From assembly GCA_035525455.1 (NCBI GenBank), contig DATLEF010000066.1, positions 1 to 25,796 of the forward strand: 25,796 nt of DNA, read 5' to 3'. The stretch comes from JAQGMV01 sp035525455. GTDB taxonomy: Bacteria; Pseudomonadota; Gammaproteobacteria; Burkholderiales; SG8-41. A program made the position numbers and the translations under genes. The notes beneath the pieces were generated by a model. The model saw nothing but the letters and a program-made list of their open reading frames with translations, made no database searches and was not told where the DNA came from. Positions 7,733 to 17,200 of this stretch are shown here, one piece after another (the first letter of the stretch is position 1; the number at the start of each line of letters is the position of its first letter).

Positions 7733-7746
7733 ACGATTATAATCGT
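7733..7746. promoter_or_regulatory. Perfect 14-bp palindrome in the divergent RraA / dehydratase promoter region
   Basis: ACGATTATAATCGT is a perfect palindrome in the 64-bp gap between the two divergent start codons. It contains TATAAT on both strands (7738-7743 on plus, 7741-7736 on minus), so one element could serve as the -10 box in both directions, as a repressor operator, or as both. I found no good -35 hexamer at the right distance on either side. Confidence 0.5.
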
Positions 7747-7775
7747 CCGCGTCTCCTCATCGTTTCGCATCCATC

Positions 7776-9500
7776 ATGACTAAACCGAAACGCGGCCTGC
7801 GCCGCAATCTCACTGCGTATGGCGATGAAGAGTTCTCGCTGTTCCTGCGCCGCGCCTTCATCAAGGCGATGGGTTATACGGATGACGCGCTCGAGCGGCC
7901 GATCATCGGCATCACCAACACGTACAGCGGGTTCAACGCGTGTCACCGTACGGTGCCCGAGCTCATCGAAGCGGTGAAGCGCGGCGTCATGCTGGCGGGC
8001 GGCCTGCCGGTGGAGTTTCCGACGATTACGCTCCACGAGTCGTTCGCGCATCCGACCAGCATGTACCTGCGCAACCTGATGGCGATCGATGCCGAGGAGA
8101 TGATCCGCGCGCAGCCTGTCGATTCGGTCGTGCTCATAGGCGGCTGCGACAAGACGGTGCCGGCGCTGCTGATGGGCGCTGCAAGCGCAAACATCCCTGC
8201 GATCCTGATGGTTACAGGCCCGATGCTAACCGGAAACCACAAAGGGGAGCGCCTGGGCGCCTGCACCGACTGCCGGCGCTTCTGGGCGCGCTATCGCGCC
8301 AAAGAAATCGACGATGAGGAAATCAACGAAGTGAATGCCAAGCTCGCGCCCACTGCCGGCACCTGTATGGTGATGGGCACGGCGAGCACGATGGCGCTGT
8401 GTTCCGAAGCGCTCGGGATGATGCTGCCGGGCAGTGCTGCGATACCGGCCGTGTTTGCAGAACGCGTCAGAAACGCTGAGGCGACCGGTGCGCGCGCTGT
8501 TGCGCTCGCGAAAGAGCGTCTGACGCCGCGTGACATCATGACGCCGGAAGCGCTCGAGAATGCCTTGCGCGTGCTGCTTGCCGTGGGCGGCTCGACGAAC
8601 GCCATCGTGCATTTTGCAGCGATCGCCGGGCGTTTGGGTTTCCGGCTCGACCTCGATGCGTTCGACCGCATGGGGCAGGAGACACCCGTGCTCGTCGACC
8701 TGAAGCCGACGGGTCAGCACTATATGGAGCACCTGTACGAAGCGGGCGGTCTCGCGACCATCCTGCGGGAGTTGAAGCCGCTGCTGAACGTCAAAGCGCG
8801 CACCGTGACCGGGCGAACTCTCGAGGAGGACCTCGCGGCAGCGCGTGTGCCGGAGAAGCAGGACGTAGTGCGCACGCGCGAGAACCCGGTGTTCGGCAAC
8901 GGCGGCATCGCAGTGTTGAGGGGAAATCTCGCACCCGACGGCGCGATCATCAAGCAGGCGGCCGCAACCGCTAAGCTGATGACGCACACCGGACGTGCGG
9001 TCGTCTTCGAATCGCTGGAGGACCTCGCGAATCGGATCGACGATCCGGCGCTCGACGTGCATGCCGACGATGTGCTCGTCTTGAAGAACGCGGGCCCGAA
9101 AGGCGCGCCGGGAATGCCTGAAGCAGGATATATACCGATTCCGCGCAAGCTGGCTCAGCAAGGCGTGAAAGACATGCTGCGAATCTCGGATGCGCGCATG
9201 AGCGGCACGGCATTCGGCGCCATCGTGTTGCACGTAGCGCCTGAAGCGGCGGCCGGCGGACCTCTTGCGCTCGTTCAGAACGGAGATCGCATACGACTGG
9301 ACGTTCCGCAGCGGCGTCTCGAGTTGCTCGTGAAGGAAGACGAGCTCGCGGCGCGGCGCAAGCAGTGGCGCCCACCGGATGCGAGCGAGCTCGACTCTCG
9401 CGGTTATCGCAAGCTGTTTCTGGACACGGTGCAGCAAGCGGACCGCGGCTGCGACTTCGATTTTCTCGCGGCCGAGGTTACAATGCGCGTGCCGAGATAG
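7776..9500 (+). CDS. IlvD/Edd-family dehydratase, sugar-acid (pentonate) type
   Basis: A 574-residue Fe-S dehydratase. The three cluster cysteines are C56 (FNACH), C124 (GGCDKT) and C197 (AGTCMVMGTAST), and the catalytic Ser is S477 in SDARMSGTAFG. Each is three residues before the counterpart in the characterised L-arabinonate dehydratase (C59, C127, C200, S480). Length and the CTDCRRFWARYRAKEI segment also suit pentonate/hexonate dehydratases better than IlvD of branched-chain amino acid synthesis. The expected reaction is loss of water from an aldonic acid to give a 2-keto-3-deoxy acid; which sugar acid cannot be read from sequence. No clear Shine-Dalgarno lies before the ATG. It is divergent from the RraA-like gene, and the SET gene starts 65 nt downstream. 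Confidence 0.9.
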   Translation: MTKPKRGLRRNLTAYGDEEFSLFLRRAFIKAMGYTDDALERPIIGITNTYSGFNACHRTVPELIEAVKRGVMLAGGLPVEFPTITLHESFAHPTSMYLRNLMAIDAEEMIRAQPVDSVVLIGGCDKTVPALLMGAASANIPAILMVTGPMLTGNHKGERLGACTDCRRFWARYRAKEIDDEEINEVNAKLAPTAGTCMVMGTASTMALCSEALGMMLPGSAAIPAVFAERVRNAEATGARAVALAKERLTPRDIMTPEALENALRVLLAVGGSTNAIVHFAAIAGRLGFRLDLDAFDRMGQETPVLVDLKPTGQHYMEHLYEAGGLATILRELKPLLNVKARTVTGRTLEEDLAAARVPEKQDVVRTRENPVFGNGGIAVLRGNLAPDGAIIKQAAATAKLMTHTGRAVVFESLEDLANRIDDPALDVHADDVLVLKNAGPKGAPGMPEAGYIPIPRKLAQQGVKDMLRISDARMSGTAFGAIVLHVAPEAAAGGPLALVQNGDRIRLDVPQRRLELLVKEDELAARRKQWRPPDASELDSRGYRKLFLDTVQQADRGCDFDFLAAEVTMRVPR

Positions 9501-9565
9501 CCGGTGTGAAATCAAATTGCACTTCGCGAGCGGCAGCGTCTCTTCCGTTATCAATCCAGGGACTC

Positions 9566-10033
9566 ATGTCACGTACTAAAGAAAGCACCGGTCGGCGCTA
9601 TAGCGTTCGTCGATCCACCATACACGGCCGCGGAGTCTTTGCCCTGGCGCACATACCAAAAGGCACTCGTCTCATGGAATATCTCGGCGAGCGCATCTCA
9701 CACAGGGAAGCCGACCGCCGATACGCCGTAGAGCACGAGCATTCACCGCACACGATGCTGTTTACGGTCGACGAGAAGATCGTGATCGATGCGACGCGCG
9801 AGGGTAATTCGGCGCGCTTCATCAACCATTCCTGCACGCCCAACTGCGAAGCAAACGAGGAAAATGGGCACATCTTCATCGAGACGATCAAGAGTATCGC
9901 GCCGGGCGAGGAGCTGACGTACGACTACAATCTCGTGCTGGATGAGCGGCATACCCCCGCCGTGAAGCGCGCGCATGCGTGCTTCTGTGGCACACGGCAT
10001 TGCCGCGGCACGATGCTCGGCAGCAAGAACTAA
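9566..10033 (+). CDS. SET-domain protein-lysine methyltransferase with post-SET zinc site
   Basis: A 155-residue protein that is almost only a SET domain. Visible elements are HGRGVFA (20-26), RFINHSCTPNC (84-94), GEELTYDY (114-121) and a post-SET motif CFCGTRHC (139-146). C90 with C139, C141 and C146 gives the full four-cysteine zinc site, so the AdoMet and lysine channel should be intact. In eukaryotes these enzymes methylate histone lysines; in bacteria the targets are mostly unknown. The frame is open 67 codons further upstream into the dehydratase gene. I chose the ATG at 9566 because homology begins there and CAGGGA lies just before it. It is followed after 9 nt by the lipid methyltransferase, so both AdoMet enzymes are probably cotranscribed. 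Confidence 0.9.
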   Translation: MSRTKESTGRRYSVRRSTIHGRGVFALAHIPKGTRLMEYLGERISHREADRRYAVEHEHSPHTMLFTVDEKIVIDATREGNSARFINHSCTPNCEANEENGHIFIETIKSIAPGEELTYDYNLVLDERHTPAVKRAHACFCGTRHCRGTMLGSKN

Positions 10034-10042
10034 CGCGGCCCG

Positions 10043-10669
10043 ATGAATCGCGAACAGATAGAGCGCGTTTATTCGAACTACGCCGGCGTTTACGACCGGC
10101 TTTTCGGGCGCGTGTTCCAGGACTCGCGCGAAGTCGTCGTCCGCAATCTCAGCATACAGCCGGCCGCGCGTGTGCTCGAAGTGGGTGTCGGAACCGGTCT
10201 GTGCCTGCCGCTGTACCCTGCGCATTGCGAGATCACCGCAATCGATGTATCCGATGCGATGCTGCAAAAAGCCGCGGCGCGCGTGAAAGAGCTGGGCCTC
10301 GCGAACGTGAAGCTTCTGCAAATGGATGCGGGGCAGATGACGTTCGCGGACGACTCTTTCGATCTGGTGATTGCCGCGTACGTCGTTACTGCGGTTCCCG
10401 ATTACCGCAAGCTCATGAGCGAGATGGTGCGCGTGTCCCGCCCGGGCGGACGCCTCGTGCTTCTCAACCATTTCACGCAGACCTCACCGATGATCGCGGC
10501 GGTTGAAAAAGCGATTTCACCGATCTGCGTGAAAATCGGCTTCCGCACCGACCTCTCGGTCGATGAAGTGATCGACGGCTGGCCGCTCATCAAGGAGCGC
10601 GACGACCGGGTGAAGCCGCTCGGAATGTGGCACGTGGTCGAATGCGTGAACGACAAAAAGCCGAGCTAA
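10043..10669 (+). CDS. Class I AdoMet methyltransferase, PmtA-like (phosphatidylethanolamine N-methyltransferase)
   Basis: A 208-residue Rossmann-fold methyltransferase. Motif I is VLEVGVGTG (44-52), an acidic D68 ends strand 2 (ITAID), and MDAGQMTF and VSRPGG are the later motifs. The N-terminus YSNYAGVYDRLFGRVF and the overall length (about 200) match the Rhodobacter-type PmtA group, which methylates phosphatidylethanolamine stepwise to phosphatidylcholine. A quinone- or sterol-type methyltransferase (UbiE-like) is the main alternative. It starts 9 nt after the SET gene. Its last 4 nt overlap the end of the convergent gene at 10666-11244, so the two transcripts must overlap at their 3' ends. 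Confidence 0.85.
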   Translation: MNREQIERVYSNYAGVYDRLFGRVFQDSREVVVRNLSIQPAARVLEVGVGTGLCLPLYPAHCEITAIDVSDAMLQKAAARVKELGLANVKLLQMDAGQMTFADDSFDLVIAAYVVTAVPDYRKLMSEMVRVSRPGGRLVLLNHFTQTSPMIAAVEKAISPICVKIGFRTDLSVDEVIDGWPLIKERDDRVKPLGMWHVVECVNDKKPS

Positions 10670-11244
10670 CGGTTTCCGTCGCGTCCTCCGTCCCGTCCTC
10701 CTCCCGTCCGGCGCACGCTCGGTCTGTTAGCGGGGTTGCGCGGGGCGTTCTGACGGACCGTTGGAACGCGCAGGACATCGGATTTCTGGCCTCTGGATCC
10801 GCTTCTGTGAGCTTGTGGCGATGATTTAAGCCGCCGCACGGCGGCTGACAGAGCCTCGATATTGGCCGTATGCATGGCGTTCGCGCCACTGCCTTGAGCA
10901 AGCTGCTGTTCGTCCGCCAGTGCTTCGTTCAACTTGCGCAATGCTTCGTTGCGCGCCGCATCGGCGCCTGCTTCCTTGGCCATGACCTGGCGGTTCATTT
11001 CGATGTAAGCGATCGTGTCGATGACATCCGTGGTTTCGGCTTCTTCAGGAATCTGTTCGTCCTCGATCACCGGCGCAGCTGCAACCGGGACAGGCGCTTC
11101 GGTTGCACCACCTTCGCCTTCCCAGACACTCAGATTCGCTTTCGTTTGAGCGGCCTTTTCGACTCGGAATGGAAGTCCGAGCGTAGTCCGCTCAGGTGCG
11201 GTTACGGGGATGTACTGCAGGGTCGAGCGATCGTTCTGGCTCAT
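10666..11244 (-). CDS. Hypothetical protein with Arg/Gly-rich tail
   Basis: 192 residues; I do not recognise a family. Residues about 45-72 are acidic and Ala/Pro-rich. Residues about 75-135 are predicted helical (IAYIEMNRQVMAKEAGADA...), possibly a short coiled coil. The last 50 residues are basic and rich in Arg, Gly, Asn and Pro (NRPSVRRTGGGRDGGRDG), like disordered nucleic-acid-binding tails. AGAGG lies about 9 nt before the ATG. It starts 30 nt after the stop of the giant glucan synthase gene on the same strand, so it is probably the last gene of that transcript. Coding is supported by the ribosome binding site and position rather than by homology. Confidence 0.72.
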   Translation of the reverse strand: MSQNDRSTLQYIPVTAPERTTLGLPFRVEKAAQTKANLSVWEGEGGATEAPVPVAAAPVIEDEQIPEEAETTDVIDTIAYIEMNRQVMAKEAGADAARNEALRKLNEALADEQQLAQGSGANAMHTANIEALSAAVRRLKSSPQAHRSGSRGQKSDVLRVPTVRQNAPRNPANRPSVRRTGGGRDGGRDGNR

Positions 11245-11274
11245 AGCTATGCCTCTTGAGTAAGGAACCGACGC

Positions 11275-14200
11275 TCAGGCGAGCGCCGGCGGTAAAGTGA
11301 TGCGATCCGCTGAAAGCGCGGGCTCCTCAAGTCGCGCCGGGTCCAGTGCGGCGGGCACCGAAACCGCAACGAGGTGCTCGAGTCGATCGTCGACCAGGGC
11401 AAGCGTGCCATCGGGTTGTCGAATGCCGTCCAGCGTGACCGTCGTCGCGGCGCTTTCGCGATGGACCTGAACGATGACGATCCTGTAAGTCGTTTCCAGA
11501 TAGCGGTACTCGATCGTGATCGAATCCCAGGTCGGCGGCAGGCAGGGTGCGAAGCGCAGCCGCTCGGCTTCGCGCCTCACACCCAGCAGGGACTCGAGGA
11601 TCAGGCGATACATCCAGCCTGCGGAACCCGTGTACCACGTCCAGCCGCCGCGTCCGACGTGCGGCGAAACGGCATACACGTCGGCAGCGATCACGTAGGG
11701 CTCGACCTTGTACTTCGCGGCGGCTTGGCGGCCGCTCGCGTGGTTCAGCGGATTCACGAGCGCGTGGAGCTCCCACGCACGCGCGCTGTCGCCCAGCGCG
11801 GCGTATGCCATAGCGGCCCAGATCGCCGCGTGCGTGTACTGTCCGCCGTTCTCCCGCACACCCGGCACGTAGCCTTTGATGTAACCGGGGTTCAATTCCG
11901 ATTTATCGAAAGGCGGCGCGAGCAGCTGAACGAGACCGTCCTCCCGGCGCACGAGACGCTCGTCGAGCGCATTCATCGCGTGGCGCGCGCGATCGCCATC
12001 GGCCGCGCCCGAAAGCACCGACCAGCTTTGCGAGATCGAGTCGATGCTGCATTCCGGATTCGTCTGCGAGCCCAACGGAGTGCCGTCATCGAAATACGCG
12101 CGGCGGTACCATTCTCCGTCCCAGCCGTGCTCCTCGATGTTCATCTGGAGCCGCTTCGCTTCCGTCTCGCAGTGCTGCGCGAAAGACACATCTCCGTACG
12201 TGCGCGCGACAGCGCTGAAGCGCGTGAGGACGTCGAAGAGGAAAAAGGCGAGCCAGACGCTTTCACCCTTGCCGCCTGCGCCGACGAGGTTCATGCCATC
12301 GTTCCAGTCCCCGGTGCCCATCAGCGGCAGGCCGTGCGAGCCCAACTCGAGCGCTTTCACGATTGCGCGCACACCATGCTCGTACAACGTCGCGCCTTTT
12401 TGTGAGCGCAGCGGCAGATCGTAGTACGAGTCCTCGGTCGGATTGACCGCGCGGCCTTCGAGAAACGGGACCGACTCACTCAGCACATAGCTGTCGCCGG
12501 TCGTCGAAACATAGCGGGCGATCGCCAGCGGCAGCCACAGCAGGTCGTCGGAACAGCGCGTGCGCACGCCGCGGCCGGAAGGCGGATGCCACCAGTGCTG
12601 AACGTCGCCTTCGACGAACTGCTGGCTTGCGCAGAGCAGAAGATGTTCGCGAAGCAGTTGCGGTTCGGCGTGAACGAGCGCCATCGCATCCTGCAACTGG
12701 TCGCGGAATCCGAAAGCGCCGCCCGATTGATAGTAGCCGCTGCGGCCCCACAGGCGGCAGGCGAGCGTCTGGTATACGAGCCAGCCGTTGGTGAGCACGT
12801 TCAATGCCGAATCGGGAGTCGCGACCTGCACCGCACCGAGCGTTCGTTTCCAATAGCGCTCGACGTCCTCGAGCGCGCCGCGTGCAGCGGCCAATCCCGG
12901 GAAACGTTGATGCAGCGATTTCGTGTCGCCATCGCTCGCGCGCCCCTTGCGGCCGGAGGCGCCCAGGGTGAATACGATGACGCGCGTGTCGCCCTCCGTG
13001 AGATCGAAAGCGACTTGCAGCGCGGCGCAGGGATCGAAGCCTGCGCCTGTGCGGTTCGAGAGGCGCACGCGGCCCATCGCCGCGGGATTGCGCAGCGTGC
13101 CGTTGCGGCCGAGGAACTCGGTGCGGTCGCCGCTGACGGTGCGTGTCGTATCGTCTACGTTAAAGAAAGCGACTTTCGCGGCAAACTCGCTGTTGTATGC
13201 GTTCCTCGCGGAAATCGCGCCGCTCGACGGCTCGATTTCGGTGACGACGTGCATGGCGGTCTTGTCGCGCGAATCGCCGAGGACCCACTCGACGTAACCG
13301 GTCGCGGATATGCGGCGCGGTCTTCCGGATTCGTTGCGCACGGTGAGCACCGAGAACTTGATCGGCTCATCGAGCGCGACGTAGACGCAGAGCTCGGATG
13401 CGATGCCGTCTTCCGTGTGCTCGAAGACGCTGTATCCGAATCCGTGACGCGTCACATAAGGCGTCGTACCGCGACACGGCAGCGGCGTGGGCGACCAGAA
13501 ACGTCCGCTCTCGTCGTCGCGTATGTAGAACGCTTCTCCGCTCGCATCGCTTACCGGATCGTTGTGCCACGGCGTCAGGCGGTATTCATGAGCATTCTCG
13601 CTCCACGTGTACGACGGACCGCTTTCCGAGACGATCGTGCCGAACCGCGCATTGGCGAGCACATTGCACCACGGCGCCGGCGTCACGCGGTCGGGTGCAG
13701 TGGTGATCACGTATTCGCGCCCATCGGCGCTGAAGCCGCCGAGTCCGTTGTAGAACGCAAGCTCGGTGCGCGGCGCCGCCGGCGTGAGCCGCGTATCGGT
13801 GCGCGGCGGGCGAGCCGGAGTCAGGCGCGGCACGCGCACCTCTGCCGCGCTGCGGAGCTCGATCTGCTCGATGAGCGAGCCGCGCTGATCGGAAATGATC
13901 ACGCGAGCGGCCGACTGCAGCAGCAGACGGTCCTCGTCCGATATCTGATCCGCGCGCCGCACGAAAATGCCGCCGGGCCTGTCGATGACCTGGGCTTCGA
14001 CGCCGGCCGCGATCAATCCCATGATGCGATCCTGCAGGAGCTGCCGGTATCCGGCGCGGTCCTCGTTCCAGATCACCATGTCGACTGCCAGCCCTTTCAG
14101 CCGCCAGTAGGCGTGAGCCTGCACGAGCTGCCGCACGAGATCGATGTTCGCGAGATCGCCGACCTGCAGCAGCACGATGGGCAGATCGCCCGAGATCGCA

Positions 14201-17200
14201 TAGCCCCACAGTCCCGATTGTCCGCGCCGGTTCTTGATGAGCGTGCCCACATCCGCGCGGAGCGTCGCGTTCGCATAGAGCACCGAGCCCGCAAGCCGCC
14301 CGTACAGTTGAGCGTCGGACTCCGCGGCGTTGATCTGGCGCAGCGTCACCAGGCTGTGGATCCACGACAGATCGAAGACCCGGTCCGCGAGATGGCTGTC
14401 TTCGTATTTCCTGACGAGGGCGAGACACGCATCGCGCGTTTCGGCCGCGCCGGACACCATATCGATCGTAGCCGTTTCCTCGGGCGCGAGCGTAATCCGG
14501 TAGCGGATCGCGACGACAGGATCGAGCACCGAGCCATGGGCTCCGGAAAGCGCGTCTTCCGCCATGGCGCGAGGACTCGCGAGCGTGCGCCCGCGGCCGA
14601 TGAATCGGGAACGATCGGTTTCGTACGAGACGTGGTCGGCCGTTCGTCCATGCAAAGACATGCGGTGAAACATCCACGGCGCCTGCTCGGCGATGGAGCG
14701 CGGCCGGCGCGTGCACAAAATCGCGTGCCGGTTGTCGAGTATCTCGGTCTGAACGAAGAGATTGCTGAAGGCCGGATGCAAGGCGTCGGCTGCAGCGCTG
14801 GCGAGGACGACTTCAGCGTAGCTCGTCACGTCGATCGATTTCGATGCACGGGAGCAATTGGTCACGTGAAGCCGCCTCAACTCGATGTCGTCTTCGGGCG
14901 AAACTACGATCTCGAGGCGCGTCTCGTAGTCGTGATCGCGGCGGCGAAACTCGACGCGGGCTTCTGAGAACGTGGCTTCGTACGCATCCGCGGGGGCGAG
15001 CGTTGGCTGATGCGCAGTCGACCAGAACACGCCGCTTGCGATGTCACGTACGTAGCAGAAGCTTCCCCAGTGGTCGCGGGTCGGATCTTCGCGCCAGCGC
15101 GTGACGGCGAGATCCTTCCAGCGGCTGTAGCCGCCGCCCGAATTCGTCACCATGACGTGATAGCGGCCGTTCGACAGCAACTGCACTTCTGGGCCGGGCG
15201 TCGTGCTCGGCAGAACGCGAACGGGCATATGCGGCAGGTTGGTCGCGCCGCGGCTGCCGGAGATCGCCGCATGGTGCAGATACGGCGCAGCGGATTTCGG
15301 GATGCGCTCCTGCAGGAGGAGCAGCGTCGCCTGAAACTCCGGCAGTGCGCTCGAGCGTTTCTGCATGGGTCGTTCGAGCAGCAGGTAGGCGAGAGACAAA
15401 AGCGTCATGCCCTGGTGGTGGGCCATGAACGATCGGACGATGGCACACGACTGCGCGCGCGGTACTCGCGCAGGCGCGTAGTCCACCGCCTCATAAAAAC
15501 CGTAGCGGCCCACAGCGCCGAGGTGAGCGAGCCGCTGCAGGTTTGCGCATGCCGCTTCGGGATCGACCATGAGCGCGAGCGCTGAGGCGTAAGGCGCGAT
15601 GACGAGCTCGTCGGCGAGGCCGCGCGCGAGCCCGAGTCCCGGCACGCCGAACGCGCGATATTGGTAATTCAGCGTCGCATCGAACGTGTTGTAACCCGAT
15701 TCCGACAACCCCCACGGCACGCCGCGTTGCTTTCCGTAGTCGATCTGCCGGCGTACGGCTGCGCGATAGCTCTGGTCGAGCAGCGTGTGCTCGTAAGTCG
15801 GCATGACGAGGAGCGGCATCAGGTACTCGAACATCGAGCCGCTCCACGACATGAGCGTCGGCGCACCTGCCGTATTCGTCAGCAGGCGGCCGAGTGCAAA
15901 CCAGCTTTCCTGCGGCAGCTTCTGCTGTGCAATGCCGACGAACACGGAGAAGCGCGCTTCGGATGCGAGCAGGTCGTAATAAGTGGCATCGCGGCGGCGC
16001 TCGGTCACGTTGTAACCGACGGCCAGGAGCTGCCGCTCGTCGTCGAAGAGGAAGTCGTATTCGAGCGCGCCAAGCGCGTCTGCCTGCGCAGCCAGGTGCT
16101 CGAGGGTCGCGATGCGGCTCTGCGCGCGCTCGCTGCCGAGCGCAACCGCCGCGCTGAAATTAACGAGCCACTCGGCTTGCGCGACGTCGGCTTGCGCCTG
16201 TTGCTCTGCGATGGCGCCTATCGATTGGTTGTCGAGCCCGGCGAGCTCGCGCAGTGTCGATATGCCGGGCATTTCCAGCACGTCGCCGCTGCCCGAGGGG
16301 GCCGGCGGCAGAGCGATCCACGGAGCGATATAGCTCAGGTCATCCAAGGCCGCACGGGCCTGCTGCACGGCGGCGTCGGCCCAACGCCGGCTCTCCGGTG
16401 CTTCGGTTGGATGCAGCGTCTCTGCGATTTCCGAAAGCGAGCGCACCAGTCGGCCCAGATAGTCATATGCAGCAGGAAGTCCGGCGATGGGCGCACCTTC
16501 CAGCGACAGTCGGTGGTTCTCGATGCGGGCGGCACGATCCGGCGTAAGCCCCGATGCACCGTCGAGCATGACCGACAACGTGTCGCCGAGACCTGCAAAC
16601 GTTCGAGGATGCACGATTGCGTCGTCGGCAAGCGCGAGCAGCCCGGACCTCAACACCATCAGATAACCGGAGAGATTGCCGCTGTCCACGGACGAGACGT
16701 AGAGCGGGGCGAGCGGCGCGAGCGTGCGCGTGTCGTACCAGTTGTAGAAATGGCCGTGATGGCGCTCGAGACCCTGCATCGTCTCGAAGGTGAGTGTGGT
16801 GCGCTCGATCAGCCTGGCTGCGGACGCGTAGCCGAAGTCGTAGGCGGAAAGGTTCGCAAGCAGGCTCATTCCGATGTTCGTAGGCGACGTGCGATGCGCC
16901 ACGACCTGAGCGGGATGCACCTGATAGTTATCGGGTGGCAGATGGTGGTCCTCGGCACCGACGAAGTCTTCGAAGAACGCCCAAGTCCGGCGCGACATCT
17001 TCCACAGGAACGCGGTGTCGCCCGATTTGAGACGCGCCTCTTTGCGCGTCGGCGGCAGGCTCACCCACCACGCGATTGCAGGTGCCGCGAGCCAAAGCAG
17101 AAGGATCGGCGCCGCGACGTACAACGCGGTGGGTCTCGACAATGCCAGACAGGCCGCAGCTGCGATTCCCGTTGCCGGCGCGCTCCACATCCGGACATAG

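Noticed and set aside
8226..9554. 442-codon open frame antisense to the dehydratase
   Set aside because: Arg/His-rich shadow of the conserved IlvD/Edd gene with no domain.
12586..14967. 793-codon open frame on the plus strand inside the glucan synthase gene
   Set aside because: It is antisense to the conserved GH94 and middle regions of NdvB, its product is Arg/Ala-rich with no motif, and long antisense frames are common in GC-rich genes.
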